Below, in pieces: positions 10,873 to 64,000 of a DNA stretch of 64,000 bases; position 1 is the stretch's first letter, and each line of letters opens with the position of its first letter. The notes under the pieces were generated by a model. It had not been told where the DNA came from, searched no databases, and saw only the letters and a program-made list of their open reading frames with translations. The stretch comes from Latrodectus hesperus (lineage: Eukaryota; Arthropoda; Arachnida; Araneae; Theridiidae). The position numbers and the translations under genes are program-made. The stretch is taken from NCBI GenBank assembly GCA_037975125.1, contig CM075852.1, positions 17,839,099-17,903,098 on the forward strand. The letters run 5' to 3'.

Positions 10873-13680
10873 GATAAGCTTCGAAAGAAATTATTTTTAA
10901 CATCTCTTGATTTCCGTATACATATTTGTCAATATATAATAAGTTTAAAAAAATCTAGGCTAAAATAAGTTTAATAATCCAGAGTTAAATAGAAAAATAT
11001 TTTTGAAGAAATATGTCGGTGACTTACAAAATGCTAAAAACTTAATTAATTAAAATGCGTGCAGGAGAATACAATCATTTTGTTAACAGTAATATTGATG
11101 GTCAAGATTAGATAGGAATCAAGATTAGACAAGAACAACTTGATATTTAAATTTACAAGCAATTTTACAAATGATTTCTTTTAACATCTGAACAAAAATA
11201 AGGAATACAGAAAATAGTATTATTTTGCATTATATCGAAAATCAAATATGTAGTAATAAATATTAATATTTATTATACAAACAGAAATTTAATGCTAATA
11301 TTAATTGAGAATATAAGCTATTTTAGAGTAAATCTGCATTGTGTGCCTGAGTGGGTAGCTAAACTAAATTTAAATCCTAAAGATACTATTTTTTAAAATG
11401 ACGTAGTTAATAACCTAATTTACTTTTAAAATTTACCGAATATAATCAATTAATATTTTTAATCAATTATTTCTGATATCGAGTCATCAAAAATTAAGAC
11501 TTGCGTTTTCAGATTTTAAAACCTTCACTGCATTTAAAACTAAAATCGAAGCCTATAACACTTGTGCAGCAGTCTTAAACTATTCACTCATCAGCCGGTA
11601 ATGCTTTCGCACAGATTGAAAGGCACATGTACAGCTGTATCGACAAAAGTATCTTAACGAGTAAAATCAACATACATTATTTGATGTAAATTTTTTTCAT
11701 TATTGCTCGCGGCAGGTGAAAGTACAGTAAAGATTTTTAAATTATGTACAAGGATTTTTTTCTTTTACAGAGGAAGAATCATTAAAGTAAGCTTTATTGA
11801 TATAAAAAATTTTAATAAAAAAATCAACATATCATTCATTGCAATAAATATTTAAATAATTATTCTATTAACAGTTTAAATAAGCTGATTCTAAGAAATA
11901 TAGTTTCATAAGATTATACTGACTTTTTAAAATAAAACTTAATAAAAGAATATTAATTTATGACGATGTTTGAAACATATACTGATGTAATTTTATTTAA
12001 ATTATAAAAAAAATGCATTAAAATAAAAAAGCAAAAATTTCAATTTTTAAAGTAACATTTCCAAATTATCTTGAACAATAATAAAAAGTATGATTCTTTT
12101 ACAATATTAAAGTATTTCTATTTTACAAGAGCATTACTTAAAAAAGAAGGTCCAGAAACAGAATAAAATCAATTGATAAAAGCTAACTAGTTCTTTAAAA
12201 ATAAAGAACAATCATAAAAACATTAAAACTAATTGATAGCTATTTAAATATCCCAAAAATGTATGTTCTAAAAAGTGGCAAAAGCAAATGGGAAAAATTA
12301 GTAATAAAAATTAAAACATTCTCTCAAATACCAACTAATATTTGATCATTCAAACAATCTGTTGTGCACTTACATTTTTACTTTATTAAAAAATAGTTAA
12401 ATTTGTACCTTATTGTGTACCAATAAACTGTGTGCCAAAAAAGTCACTTTGCGGAAAAATAGATTAGGATTATGATAAATTAATCAAAAAATTAGCATTA
12501 AAAATTCAAAATTACCAAAAATAAAACAATTTAGTAAAGTATAACTCTATTTATATGCTCGTGTTATATTTTTGATTCTTAAAATTGATGGGACAATCGT
12601 CTAAAAATTGAAAATTATTAATGAGAATAATGAAATATTATAATATAAAAACTTCATCATATTTTAAAGAAATGTTGAAAAATATACTGAAGTTCTTGTG
12701 AGAAAAATCACATACTACACAAATTATCTATTAATATTCCGGAATTTAAATTCTTATTTTGAATAAGAACAAACAGAAAAATAAATTCTTTAAAATATAA
12801 ATAAGTAATGTCATTTTTTATGGCATTTGCCTTTTTACAATGTAATTTAAACTACCTGAACTTATAAGAAAGTAGTATTTTTCTAGCACAAGATGCATAG
12901 ATTTAATCTGCTTAATTTAAGTAATGATTATAATTTTTGTAAGGAACCACATGATGTATAGCAATACTTCAAGGTATCAAGATTCAGGACTTTCGAAAAT
13001 ATTCACAGGATAGTAATATATATATATACAGCTACTGCAACAAATATAAAATTGCCAATATGCTTGAATACTCTTCCTGCGTTTGTACAAAGCAGAGAAG
13101 ATCATTGAATTTTCCCAAAAACTCTAGAAGGTTTCTTGATACTACTTTTTAAAATAATTAAAAAAGTAATCAATGGAGTTTAAGTATCTTATAGTATAAT
13201 GAGGTAAAAGATAATGATTCAAATACATACCATTCCTATGCTTAAACTCTTTAATAATTATTCGTCTACAAAACTTGACTTATTCTCGAAATTTCGTTAC
13301 TATTAAAGTCAAATATACTGTATTAGGTCTTCATGGTTGTGTGAATTAACTTTATCCATGCAATTTTTTATTTACATTATTTTTTTACATTATTTTTAAT
13401 TATATTTATCTTGAAAGAGTTTGAATTAAAAGTGAATAATTTTTATTATTTTTTAATAGAATTTTTCTGTTGAAAAAAGAAGAATAATTTCCTAGTAATT
13501 ATGTTTTTACTTGAAATGAGAAACATTAATTACATTATTTTAAAGTTCATTTAAAAAGTTTTCAAGTTCACTATTTGAAAGTTTAATTTATATTATTATA
13601 AATTTATTGTAATGTAAGAAAATATTACAAATTTTCTGTTTTATTTTAAGTTTATAAGGGGTCTTTTCTGTTTAAAAATT
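10873..13680. other. AT-rich DNA without recognised feature
   Basis: No repeat family, RNA gene or coding motif seen. Confidence 0.5.
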
Positions 13681-17781
<4,101 letters not shown>

Positions 17782-17782
17782 T

Positions 17783-18640
17783 ACGAGGGTTGCTTTTTAA
17801 CTTTCAACAAAAAGTAGGAAGAAAAATAATTTTTTGGAACAAACTATTTTATTGCTTTTTCAAAATATTCGCCTTTAAGATTTATACACTATTCCATACG
17901 TTCAAACCAATTCTTGAAACAGTTTTTCCGCTTTGAAATTTATATCTCAGAAACATGGTTTTGGAAAGTATCAACAGCTTCTAGAGGTGAGGAAAATCGC
18001 TACCTGCGCATTTTTTGCTAAACATAAAAGAATAAGAAAAAGTCATTAGGCGGCAAATCAGGAGAATATGGGCAATGAAACATTAATTCGAAATTTTTAT
18101 CCTTCAAATAACCAATTGTTTGATGTGCTTTTTGGGAGCTGGCGTTGTCGTGATGAAGAATAATGCGGCAGTTTTCGTTGTTTTTCCTGATTTCGTTGAT
18201 GACTTTTGGCAAACAAATTTCTGTATACCAGTTAGTGTTAACAGTTTTTCGATCCTCTAAAGGAATGGTCGTTATATATGTCCGGTAAGGTTGAAGAAAC
18301 AAGCAATCATTTTCTTGGTAGTGCTTCGTGAACGAACAACTTTAGTAGGATTCGACTCATTTTGAACACCACTTGTTGTTTAGTTTCCGGCATTTACGAA
18401 TATTTCCAAGTTTCAACACCTGTAACGTTGTATATTAATTCTGTAATGTTGTATACTAATTTTGCTGTCCCCAATTTGAATTTTTTTAAATCATTTCTTT
18501 ACACCAATTTACACGAATTTCTTTTTGAGCTTCTGTCAAATTGTGCGGAATCCATCTGGAACAAATCTTTTTAACAGTTGAATGTTCATGACAAATCGAA
18601 TGTATTGCAGCCTGTAATCTTTTTCATAGTGTTCTTATGT
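17783..18640 (-). pseudogene. Mariner-type transposase (DD34D), 5'-truncated and frameshifted
   Basis: Minus strand. The segment 18018-18302 shows HHDNASSQ...YSPDLPPNDFFLF: the second and third catalytic Asp are 34 residues apart, as in mariner (DD34D). Upstream in other frames are WIPHNLTEAQKEIRVNWC and VETWKY-like residues; downstream the C-terminal FE.LV.TYG.VY region carries stops. A TA and an inverted-repeat-like end ACGAGGGTTGC lie at 17782-17793; no matching end was found on the other side, so the 5' end is lost near 18640. Not active. Confidence 0.88.
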
Positions 18641-19271
18641 CATAATATATTTCAATTTGAAAATAAACATGTATCATATTTACAGAGAGAGAAGTACTGT
18701 TATTGGTTTCTTATAATATTGGCTGGGCAGGTGGACTATAAGCAAGCAGTAATCAAGAATTTATGGAGAATTGATGTTGGAAACAGTAATCCTTGGTTTT
18801 GTACCACGATTATAAATCATGATATACCTTTATTTAATTTGGTATATTTTTCACTAAATATTTTTCAATGGCCCAAAGAAGTTTTAAACCGAGAAACATG
18901 CTTTAGATGTTAAAAATATTTATGGATATATTAAAAATCTTATGTATTATCAGGAATGTGCCTGTTTCATTGAAGCAAGAACATGTTTCCATTTTAGATC
19001 AAAATCTGCTCTCCGTTTTGAAGGCAAAAATGGTAGCTAATGCTTTAAATAAATGTTATATTGAATAAACTATTTACGCGTAATACATTTTTTAAATTTT
19101 TAGCACCAAAATCTTTTCTCTAAATAATCGGCCATAGAATATTTTCCATTACGTCAACCTATACTCTAACATATTACTTATATATAATTTGATAAATTTG
19201 TTAGCTTTACAAAAAATACTATGTACTTTTATAGGTTTGCCCTTTTTCAAACCAAATAAAAATCATCAACG
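18640..19271. other. AT-rich DNA with an unassigned open frame
   Basis: A + strand open frame runs to 18913 but shows no family motif; I do not support it as a gene. Confidence 0.35.
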
Positions 19272-19285
19272 GTACCATGATGATT

Positions 19286-19538
19286 CACGCTCCCATAACA
19301 CAGGTCCGACGTTCTATCCTCGGGCTGGGCAAGGTTGACTCAGACTTTCATCCCTTCAATGGGTTGATTAAGTGAGTACCAAGCATGCTTGGGAACTAAA
19401 CACTGGGGGTCTTACGTTAGGCTGACCACCTAAATGGGACATATGCTTCGCACCCCAGGGCCCTCGGTCATAAAAACAGTTATGGGCACTGTAGGCCTTG
19501 GCCCACATGGGCTGTCGTGTCATGGAGTTTAGTTTTTA
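19286..19538 (+). mobile_element. GC-rich SINE-like insertion with perfect 14-bp target duplication
   Basis: A 253-bp GC-rich block between identical GTACCATGATGATT copies (19272-19285 and 19539-19552). Near its left end GTTCTATCC resembles a B box without an A box upstream, as in a 5'-truncated tRNA-type SINE; the right end is TTTAGTTTTTA. It does not match the other SINE families here. Orientation is inferred. Confidence 0.75.
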
Positions 19539-19924
19539 GTACCATGATGATTTGTTCATTGTCCTATTCAGGACAATCATATAACATCTGCTTGGAATAT
19601 AATAATAAAATTGCTTCTTACTAAAATAACATAAAAAGCAACCGATAATCAGTTAAGCAATTCGTATTAGTACAAAAGCATATTTCACTGTAGGTAGCTC
19701 TGAGTTGGACTCTCATGTTAGATGACTGCAAAGAAGTGGAAGTTTTCGTTATTTAATTGTAGATAAAGTCATTTCCAAAAAAGTGAGCAGACAGCTCAAT
19801 GACATTCATATTAATATGGAATGTGAGTACCACTGTACATTATTCTACTTTGCCCAAAGCTGTTTCTACCAGTTAGATGGAAGCTGTTGAGAATAGGTGG
19901 AAGTATTAATTTAGAATCAGGGAG

Positions 19925-20520
19925 CAAGCAGAAGATCATCTCAATGCTTGACATGAAGATGATGATTTCCAGAGGTGATGATTTCACTCCGAGTCAAGAT
20001 CATCCCAATGCTTGACATGAAGATGTTGATTTCCAGAGGTGATCCAGAAGTGATGATTTCACTCAAGAGAACATTGTTACCACAAGATCATCCCAATGCT
20101 TGACATGAAGATGATGATTTCCTGAGGTGATCCAGAGGTGATGATTTCACTCCGAACACATTGTTACCACAAGATCATCCTAATGCTTGACATGAAGATG
20201 ATGATTTCCTGAGGTGATCCAGAGGTGATGATTTCACTCCGAGAACATTGTTACCACAAGATCATCCCAATGCTTGACATGAAGAAGATGATTTCCTGAG
20301 GTGATCCAGAGGTGATGATTTCACTCCGAGAACATTGTTACCACAAGATCATCCCAATGCTTGACATGAAGATGATGATTTCCTGAGGTGATCCAGAGGT
20401 GATGATTTCACTCCGAGAACATTGTCACCACAAGATCATCCCAATGCTTGACATGAAGATGATGATTTCCTGAGGTGATTCAGAGGTGATGTTTTCACTC
20501 CGAGAACATTGTTACCACGA
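19925..20520 (+). repeat. 87-bp minisatellite, about 7 copies
   Basis: GCTTGACATGAAGATG recurs at 19946, 20010, 20099, 20185, 20272, 20359 and 20446. Spacing settles to exactly 87 bp in the right half with near-identical units; the left units are shorter and variant. Each unit includes GATCCAGAGGTGATG and GAGAACATTG. Confidence 0.92.
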
Positions 20521-20640
20521 CATATTTAACATGCCCCAGCCGTCTTTATTGAACATTGGATCTTCTGTCAATTCGGTATTCAAGCTCTCTACCTTGTGAC
20601 AATAAGAACAACACTCTAACCAGACCTAACCACCTAGACT
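20510..20640 (-). mobile_element. Family G SINE fragment abutting the minisatellite
   Basis: ATATTTAACATGCCCCAGCCG and the following ~90 bp match the G copy at 33255-33350 (TGTATTTAACATGCTCCAGCC...). Degenerate. Confidence 0.6.
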
Positions 20641-23600
20641 ACCATAGTCTCTCGGTTCATGGAAAAATCAAAAGTGTAGCAAATTGGTTACACTCATACT
20701 TTTATTCAAGATCCACGCAAATCAAACTAATCATTTAATCCTCGTAATATTCCAACAAAATGCTCTCTTTATTAAAAACGCATAACAAGAAAAGCAAGAA
20801 TCAAATGAAATTAGATACAAAACTAATTGCGATAAAGAAACTTATTAAAACATGAAATTAATGAAGTTTAAGTGATTAGTGTGAATAAAACAAATCATGT
20901 ACATGCAAATCAAAACCAAAACTTATTATATAAGAACTTTTAATAGTTTTGAGTCTTTATTTTTGCCCAAAAATATTAAAAATATAATACTTGTAAATTA
21001 AATAAATAATTTATATTATTTAGTTATTATTTTATTATCTTGATATATGTTCGTCATTCTCTTATTATATGTACGAATCATTATCTTATTTTAAATGAAT
21101 TAATACTTTTCTTTCTAAATACTATCAATCACTGTTGCTTTATTTAATTAATTATTCAATAAAACATGAATTTATATGTTTGAGAAGAAATTATTTAATT
21201 CTATTTTAAAGATTACTTTTAAGAAAAAGATTAGATCTATTTATTTTATAAATACTTTTACAAAAATATTTACATGCATTGATTTCTAAAAATTATAGAT
21301 TAATTTGGAAACGGAATGTTTTAATTCGATGCAATATATCTGAAATATTTTTCATAACATATTGTTGACAGTTAAGGGAAATCACCATTTTTATAGTATT
21401 AGGAAAAATCTTGAATTAAAGTAAAACTTTGTCACAGATTGTAGTATTTCATTGTATAACGTTTTATATTTGGCGTATTTGAAAGAAAAAAAATAATAAG
21501 CATTATTTTGCAAGAGCGACATTTCTAAATTAAACATGATGTAGAATACCTTTAAAATATATTTTTTGTTTATTTTTTATGAATTCTATTACACTGGTTG
21601 AAAGAAAAATATTGAACAAAGTCAATTTCAAAATCGAATCTAACATAAAAACTGTACTTTATAATTTTTCTAAAATATCATCTTTATAGGATAAACATTT
21701 TTCGAAATTACATCTTTATATGCAAATTAAATTTTTCCAGTTTACTTTGGATATTCAACCTTTTGGCTCCACTGCTGAGGCTTCGTAGCAACCAGTCCAA
21801 GATTTAAGTAATCTAAGTTATGAGAATATTGATCTATTTAAAATTTACATTTAAAGATAACTTTTTACCACCAAAAAAAGAAATGGATTATAATACACGA
21901 AAGCAACTGAACTATACATTTTTCATTTCTTTGGACATGTGAAAATGTTTGCGAAGTCATTCTCAAACATTTTCCCTTTTGTTTCAATAATTGCACGAAT
22001 TTTAACTAATTATTTTTACAAAAAAAAGAAAATATCAACATTTTGTTGATGGATCAGATATTTATTTATTGGAGTAAGAGACTAAAAAATTAAAATTGAA
22101 AAATTGGATTGGCACTATTTAGGTGATTTTTGAAGTCACATTTTTTTCAACTTTAGCGGTTATGCATAGATGAAATAAAAACAAAATAGCTTCCATTGAA
22201 GTTTAAAAACTCATGGAATGGTCATCACTTAAATTATAAATGCTTAAAATAGTTTCAGTTAGGCAACTTTACAATGGATTAGCACTGCATTATTTACTTT
22301 ATCTTAAGTTACTACTTAAAATTGAACTTAATATTCAAATTTGATTTCATTTTATATTGAATCATCGTAAGTTACTCCTTGAACCCAAAAGCTCGTATTT
22401 TAATCTTCAACTATTTTCATGTCATTATTGATTGAAACCAGTTATTTTTAGAGACTTGGTTCCTAAGTCTAAAGAATATTTTTTAAACTTTCTTGTAAAA
22501 AGTTATTTTTCTATAAACATTACAATGTTTACTTAAATTGAGCTGCACTATCAAAAAACTGTATAGTTTTCACAAAATAAAATCTCTAATCAGAATAAAT
22601 ACGATTTATTTCCTAACATTAAATTAAATTATATATTTATTTAAATTTTAAATTTTGATCTTGATACCAACGTACACAATTTTAGTATGAAAAGTTTTAC
22701 AATATTTTTTATTTAACAACTATTACTTTCAATGCTCTTAGAATATGCTCTAAATTATTGAGATATTTTTCTTAACTCTATAAACACAATTAAATAAAAG
22801 CAAAAATTTAACTAATTCGTCCTTGCTTTCTTTCACTGTCGTTATAAAAATATAAAGTTGCAGATAAATCCCTCGATACAAATGATCTGATGAAAAGATC
22901 TTTCTGATTGTGAAATAATAAATTATGGCATTTCGTATCATTCTGTTTCTCGTAATCTCACAGGTAAATAAACACCATACTTTGAATGTAACAACTATGG
23001 TTACATGATTTTATAGATTAATAAAATCCAATAAGCAAAGGAATACACATCACAATTATTCTAAATCAGTTGCATGGATTATTCAGTCAGATTATTTTGA
23101 AATTTCTTAAAATTATATTTAAAATAAAATTTTAAGTTTTATCTTATGGCAGCATTAATTATGTATATTGTAGTACTAAAGTATTCAAATTTATGGTTCT
23201 TCAGATATTGAAAATATTCATTATTTAAAGAATCAAATTACTGTCCACATTTTCTTAACTGATAAAGATTCTGTATCTAAAATGTTGTTTGTCACTTTAT
23301 TTCAAGATTATAACAAGAATAATTTTATTTGCACCTGAAATTCAGAAGAAAAAATTCATGATTTGAGAAATTTTACTTTGGGAGACATTTTTTAACTTAA
23401 AAATTTATGAATCTTCCATTTAAAAAATCTATTCAACGCATATATTTCATAGATTTTAACAATAATAATTTTACTTTCATCCAAAATAAAAATAATTAAG
23501 ATCTGTTACATCACACATTAGATATAGAAACATTTCATGATTTTGAAGAACTTAATTATTCAAGACATTTTCTTAATTTAAAACTTTTGGACCATCAATT

Positions 23601-24780
23601 AAAAAACGTTTTACTTCAAAGATTTAATAAGAATAATTTTAAACCCAAAAATTTATTTATTTATATTAAAATACAATGAAGTGAAATTACAATTTACTTA
23701 TCATATGATTAATTTTTATTATTTAGTTATGCAAATAATTTCACAAAATCATTCCAAAGAAGTTATAAGAACTCGAGAGTATATTCATATTCACGCATTA
23801 TAACTTGTTTTAAATATTTCTCAAGGTTTTAATGACATCAAATATTTTAAAATTAAAATTAAAGTTTCTAAGTTGTTTTAAGTTTAATTGATAAAACTGA
23901 ATTGATTTAAAATACTTTGTGACATTTTTAATTGAAATGAAAATAGCTAATCTATGAAATAAATAATTTGGCATTGCATTTTGTGCAATATGTAAGAACT
24001 TATTTCGTTAGAAAATAATTAGTTTTATTTACTACAACTACAAGACTAATGGTAGAGTTAAAATAATTTTCAATGAATATATTTTGATGAATATATGTTA
24101 TGACGATGTGTGTTATGAATTTATTAAATGATACCAAGCAATTTTTTGTTATAATATCATTTTATTTTAATAAGTACTTGGGTAGTCTTCAATAATCTAG
24201 AAATAAGATAAATATTAATAAACAAGTATTTGCTGCATTCGAAATAAAAATATATTTCTTTTTTGATTTTAGTACAAAATATAATTTTTTCTTAAAGTAA
24301 GCATAAATTTTGTATAATAGCGTTTTACTGTTGTTTGGTGAATACATATTTTTAAATCCTTTTAAACCAAGCAGTTGTAATCATGACCAATTGTTATCAT
24401 GTTTTAATAATTCTTACGCCAATATAGATCTAAGCATTTTTGAAAAATGTACTTTCGAAAAAATGTCAAAAATGTATTATTATTTAAACGTATGTGTGAA
24501 TAGTTTTTGTTACTTAGAAATGTTATGTAAATGAATCATGTTATCCGTGAATGTTTAGTTATTCACGATTGACTTTTATTCACTGAAATAGCTTTCAAAA
24601 TACTCAAACTTATCTTTTTGAAAATGACATTGAAAGGACCTCTTACCTACTTTTTAAGAAAAATGTTTTCTCAATGACAAATAAGTTAATTCAGATAAAT
24701 TAAATCATGATTTTCGTTAAAATGAATCAGGAATATACGCAGAAAATTTGTTCTCTCTTTTTTGGCTTAGCTGAGCACAA
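20641..24780. other. AT-rich DNA upstream of the aquaporin promoter
   Basis: No gene or recognised repeat. Composition is uniform and AT-rich until about 24780. Confidence 0.5.
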
Positions 24781-25042
24781 TTTTCCATGGGCAAGTTACG
24801 CTTCAAAGAAGTTGACAGAATTACACACTATAAAATGCCGATCGGGTTAAGTGATGAGTTTTACCACCTACCGTAAATCATTTCCTCGCAAAAAAGCTAC
24901 ATACTTCTCCCTCCCCCCCCGTCCCAAGCGCGGGTCGCGTCGCGGTTTGGGATTTTTATCCACCTCTGAGCTGGGACTTCGGAGCGATTCCCTCTTCCTC
25001 CTCTCCCGCCAATGACGAGGCGCTCCTCTCACCTGAGCAGGC

Positions 25043-25107
25043 TATAAATATCTCGCTCCTCCGTTTTCCACTTTCATCTTTTTTCCTCTTATTCGGAGCA
25101 GTTAGGG
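25043..25107 (+). promoter_or_regulatory. TATA box, initiator-like site and short 5' leader of the aquaporin gene
   Basis: TATAAATA at 25043-25050. An initiator-like TTTCATCT places +1 near 25076, 33 bp downstream of the TATA start, which is normal spacing. That would leave a leader of about 32 nt before ATG at 25108. A CCAAT box lies at 25009-25013 and overlaps a TGACG half-site (25013-25017). A second TATA-like motif (TATAAAA) at 24829-24835 could serve an alternative start. The elements are seen; their use is inferred. Confidence 0.6.
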
Positions 25108-62111
<37,004 letters not shown>

Positions 62112-62910
62112 CTATTACGGGTTAGGTCACTGTGAACTTTTCTTCAGAAGTTGTCGATCGCCAACCAGAACATCTGATTCTGAGAACTCTATGAGCCACA
62201 ACTTGTTACATGCTCAGATCACTAAATGTGCTTGATCAGAATAGGATCTACAGACAGATTGAGCGCGATGAGGTCCCTTAGTTTGGGAATAACCCGAGTT
62301 TGATTTCCACTCTAAGTTGCCTCAATTTCTTCAAGCAGAACTTTGTGTTCTTTTGTAAAGAAACGTGTGAAAATTATACATGTTATAGCATTTCATTGTT
62401 CGTCTGGCTATCATTGTAATTCATATAGATATATAAAAAGAATATTGTTTTCAGCACTTTTCTTTTATTATAAACCATATCAAAATCAGAATTAATCACA
62501 AAACATGGATTTATAGTCAATAGGAGGAAAAAGGCACTTTTAATTAAAAATTTCAGTGGCTAAAATTTAGTAGCTGGATAAACATGCATCTAAACGAAAA
62601 AAAATTGATTTAAATTACATTTTATTTTAAACAAAAATATTATTTCAATAATTTCATTTTAGTTCACACACACACAATAGCAGATCAAATAACAGTTACA
62701 AAAAATAACGATTACTTGAAAACATTGGATAGTTAAACATTTCAAAAACAGTGCATAATTATATATGAAGACAAAATTATCATCTTTCCATTACCTCTAA
62801 ATAAGAACGATTGTTTGTTCCTAGATTGATAAATAAGGAGAGTAGGGAAAGATAACAAAAAAATTTAATTCTCTCTCTCTTAAATTTAATATAACTATAA
62901 TAAACAAATT
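62112..62910 (+). other. AQP: Probable aquaporin 3' UTR
   Basis: Sequence after the stop codon. Candidate poly(A) signals are ATTAAA at 62543-62548 and the first canonical AATAAA at 62899-62904. Which is used cannot be told from sequence alone. Confidence 0.4.
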
Positions 62911-64000
62911 TTTGTCATAAAAAAGATTGTTTTGTGATTAATACATGCACACCACACATTATGTATATAATGTGATTAAAAGTTATTCTCTTTTTCTTAT
63001 TATGCCCATCTAAGACTAGATTAAAGAGTAAATCTCACATTGCACATTTTATAGAATATTAGGTGACAAGTTAGTACAAGCAGTCATCTTATAGGTCCAG
63101 CAAATTTAACCAAAGAACGCTAAATACTATATAGGTACTTTAACCATTCTCTTGTCTACCTAAAAGTCCTGAATACTTTACCAAACACTAATGTATCACT
63201 GCACTTGATGAAATAGTAAACAGCAAGAATTTCCCTATGTCTAGCAATTACTATTCTGCTAGCACTGCTGCCCTGTCTATTCAAACAATGCCAGCAAGGA
63301 ATACTGTTTGGACTTCAAGTTGATTGGTCAAGAACGAAAATCAATTGCAACATTTCTAAGCATGCTCAGGGTGTAGTGAGAACAATTCTGTTGGCCCCAG
63401 TACAGATGAACACATGCTTGTTTCAGGATTTACCATGCATACTTTTTCAGAAGCTATTCAGCATTCTCTTCTATTATGTGAGAGCATGCAATGACAATCA
63501 AGGGTTAATACACAAAACTCTCATTATGGTAATCACAGTTAGTACCCATTGTTCTAAAGAAACAAAATTTACAGGAAAAATGTCTAACTGTATTTGATAC
63601 AATAAATACACTAAATGTTTCACTGAAAAGCTACACTGAATTAAATTTTAACGGTATGTGTAAAACATGGAAGGAGTACAGAGAAAATGTTATTACTTTG
63701 TAATAAAAACCTCAAAAATAAAATCAAAGCACAATCTAAAGATAAATGGAAAATTAGGGATAAAAGACAAAGGAGTTTTGTAATTTCCCAAATATTGAAA
63801 AACTTTAAAATATGTTATTAAAGTTAAATAGCCAAATCTCTAACATATATGCAAATTTTTTTAATACAAACAACCATTAACAAACATCACAATCTATCCA
63901 AAACAAATGATAAATCTACAATGAAACCTTATTGTAAAACCTAAATATAATCACTACAGTTTCTAACACACACACAGTGGATATATATATACTCCAAAAT
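62911..64000. other. 3' flank, AT-rich, nothing recognised
   Basis: Short CA and TA runs only (near 63967-63990). No further gene seen before the window end. Confidence 0.5.

Noticed and set aside
18578..18913. 111-residue + strand open frame.
   Set aside because: No recognisable domain, runs out of mariner remnant sequence, and is of a length expected by chance.
19925..20520. A CRISPR-like array because of regular repeats.
   Set aside because: The whole 87-bp unit repeats without unique spacers, and the genome is eukaryotic; it is a minisatellite.

Overview
The window looks like AT-rich nuclear DNA of an arthropod, most likely a spider. That organism call is an inference. It rests on long AT-rich non-coding stretches, long (TA)n tracts, a dense population of tRNA-headed SINEs, and a single intron-split aquaporin gene. 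Nothing looks bacterial, organellar or viral.

The only host gene I can support is a water-channel (aquaporin) gene on the + strand with three coding exons: 25108-25677, 56051-56131 and 61959-62111. All junctions have GT/AG borders in phase 0. They encode a continuous 267-residue protein close in layout to AQP4/Drip-type aquaporins. Exon 1 lies in a GC/CpG-rich island with a TATA box. Intron 1 is about 30.4 kb and intron 2 about 5.8 kb. The second of the two pore motifs reads Asn-Thr-Ala instead of Asn-Pro-Ala.

Layout. 1-25 kb (upstream): a 3' fragment of a non-LTR retrotransposon (RNase H), a short RT fragment, a second non-LTR C-terminal RT fragment, a truncated mariner, several SINEs, a 44-bp and an 87-bp minisatellite, and long quiet AT-rich DNA. 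25-56 kb (exon 1 and intron 1): many SINEs, a hAT-type MITE with a perfect 8-bp target duplication, several perfect palindromes, a 228-bp tandem array built on a SINE tail, a degenerate ~50-bp repeat field, an RNase H retrotransposon 3' end, and a Tigger/pogo element (53419-56017). The Tigger holds a piggyBac-type MITE, which in turn holds a SINE, and it ends only 33 bp before exon 2. 56-62 kb (intron 2): a broken Tc1-type transposon, microsatellites, and a SINE nested in an older SINE. 62-64 kb: 3' UTR and flank.

How the repeats relate. At least four kinds of 5' head are joined to only two 3' tail modules. Both tails end in a short stem-loop followed by (CAA)n. The retrotransposon end at 51.36-51.41 kb has the same architecture and shares 15 nt with one SINE tail. 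This suggests, but does not prove, that a LINE of this kind supplies the machinery moving the SINEs.
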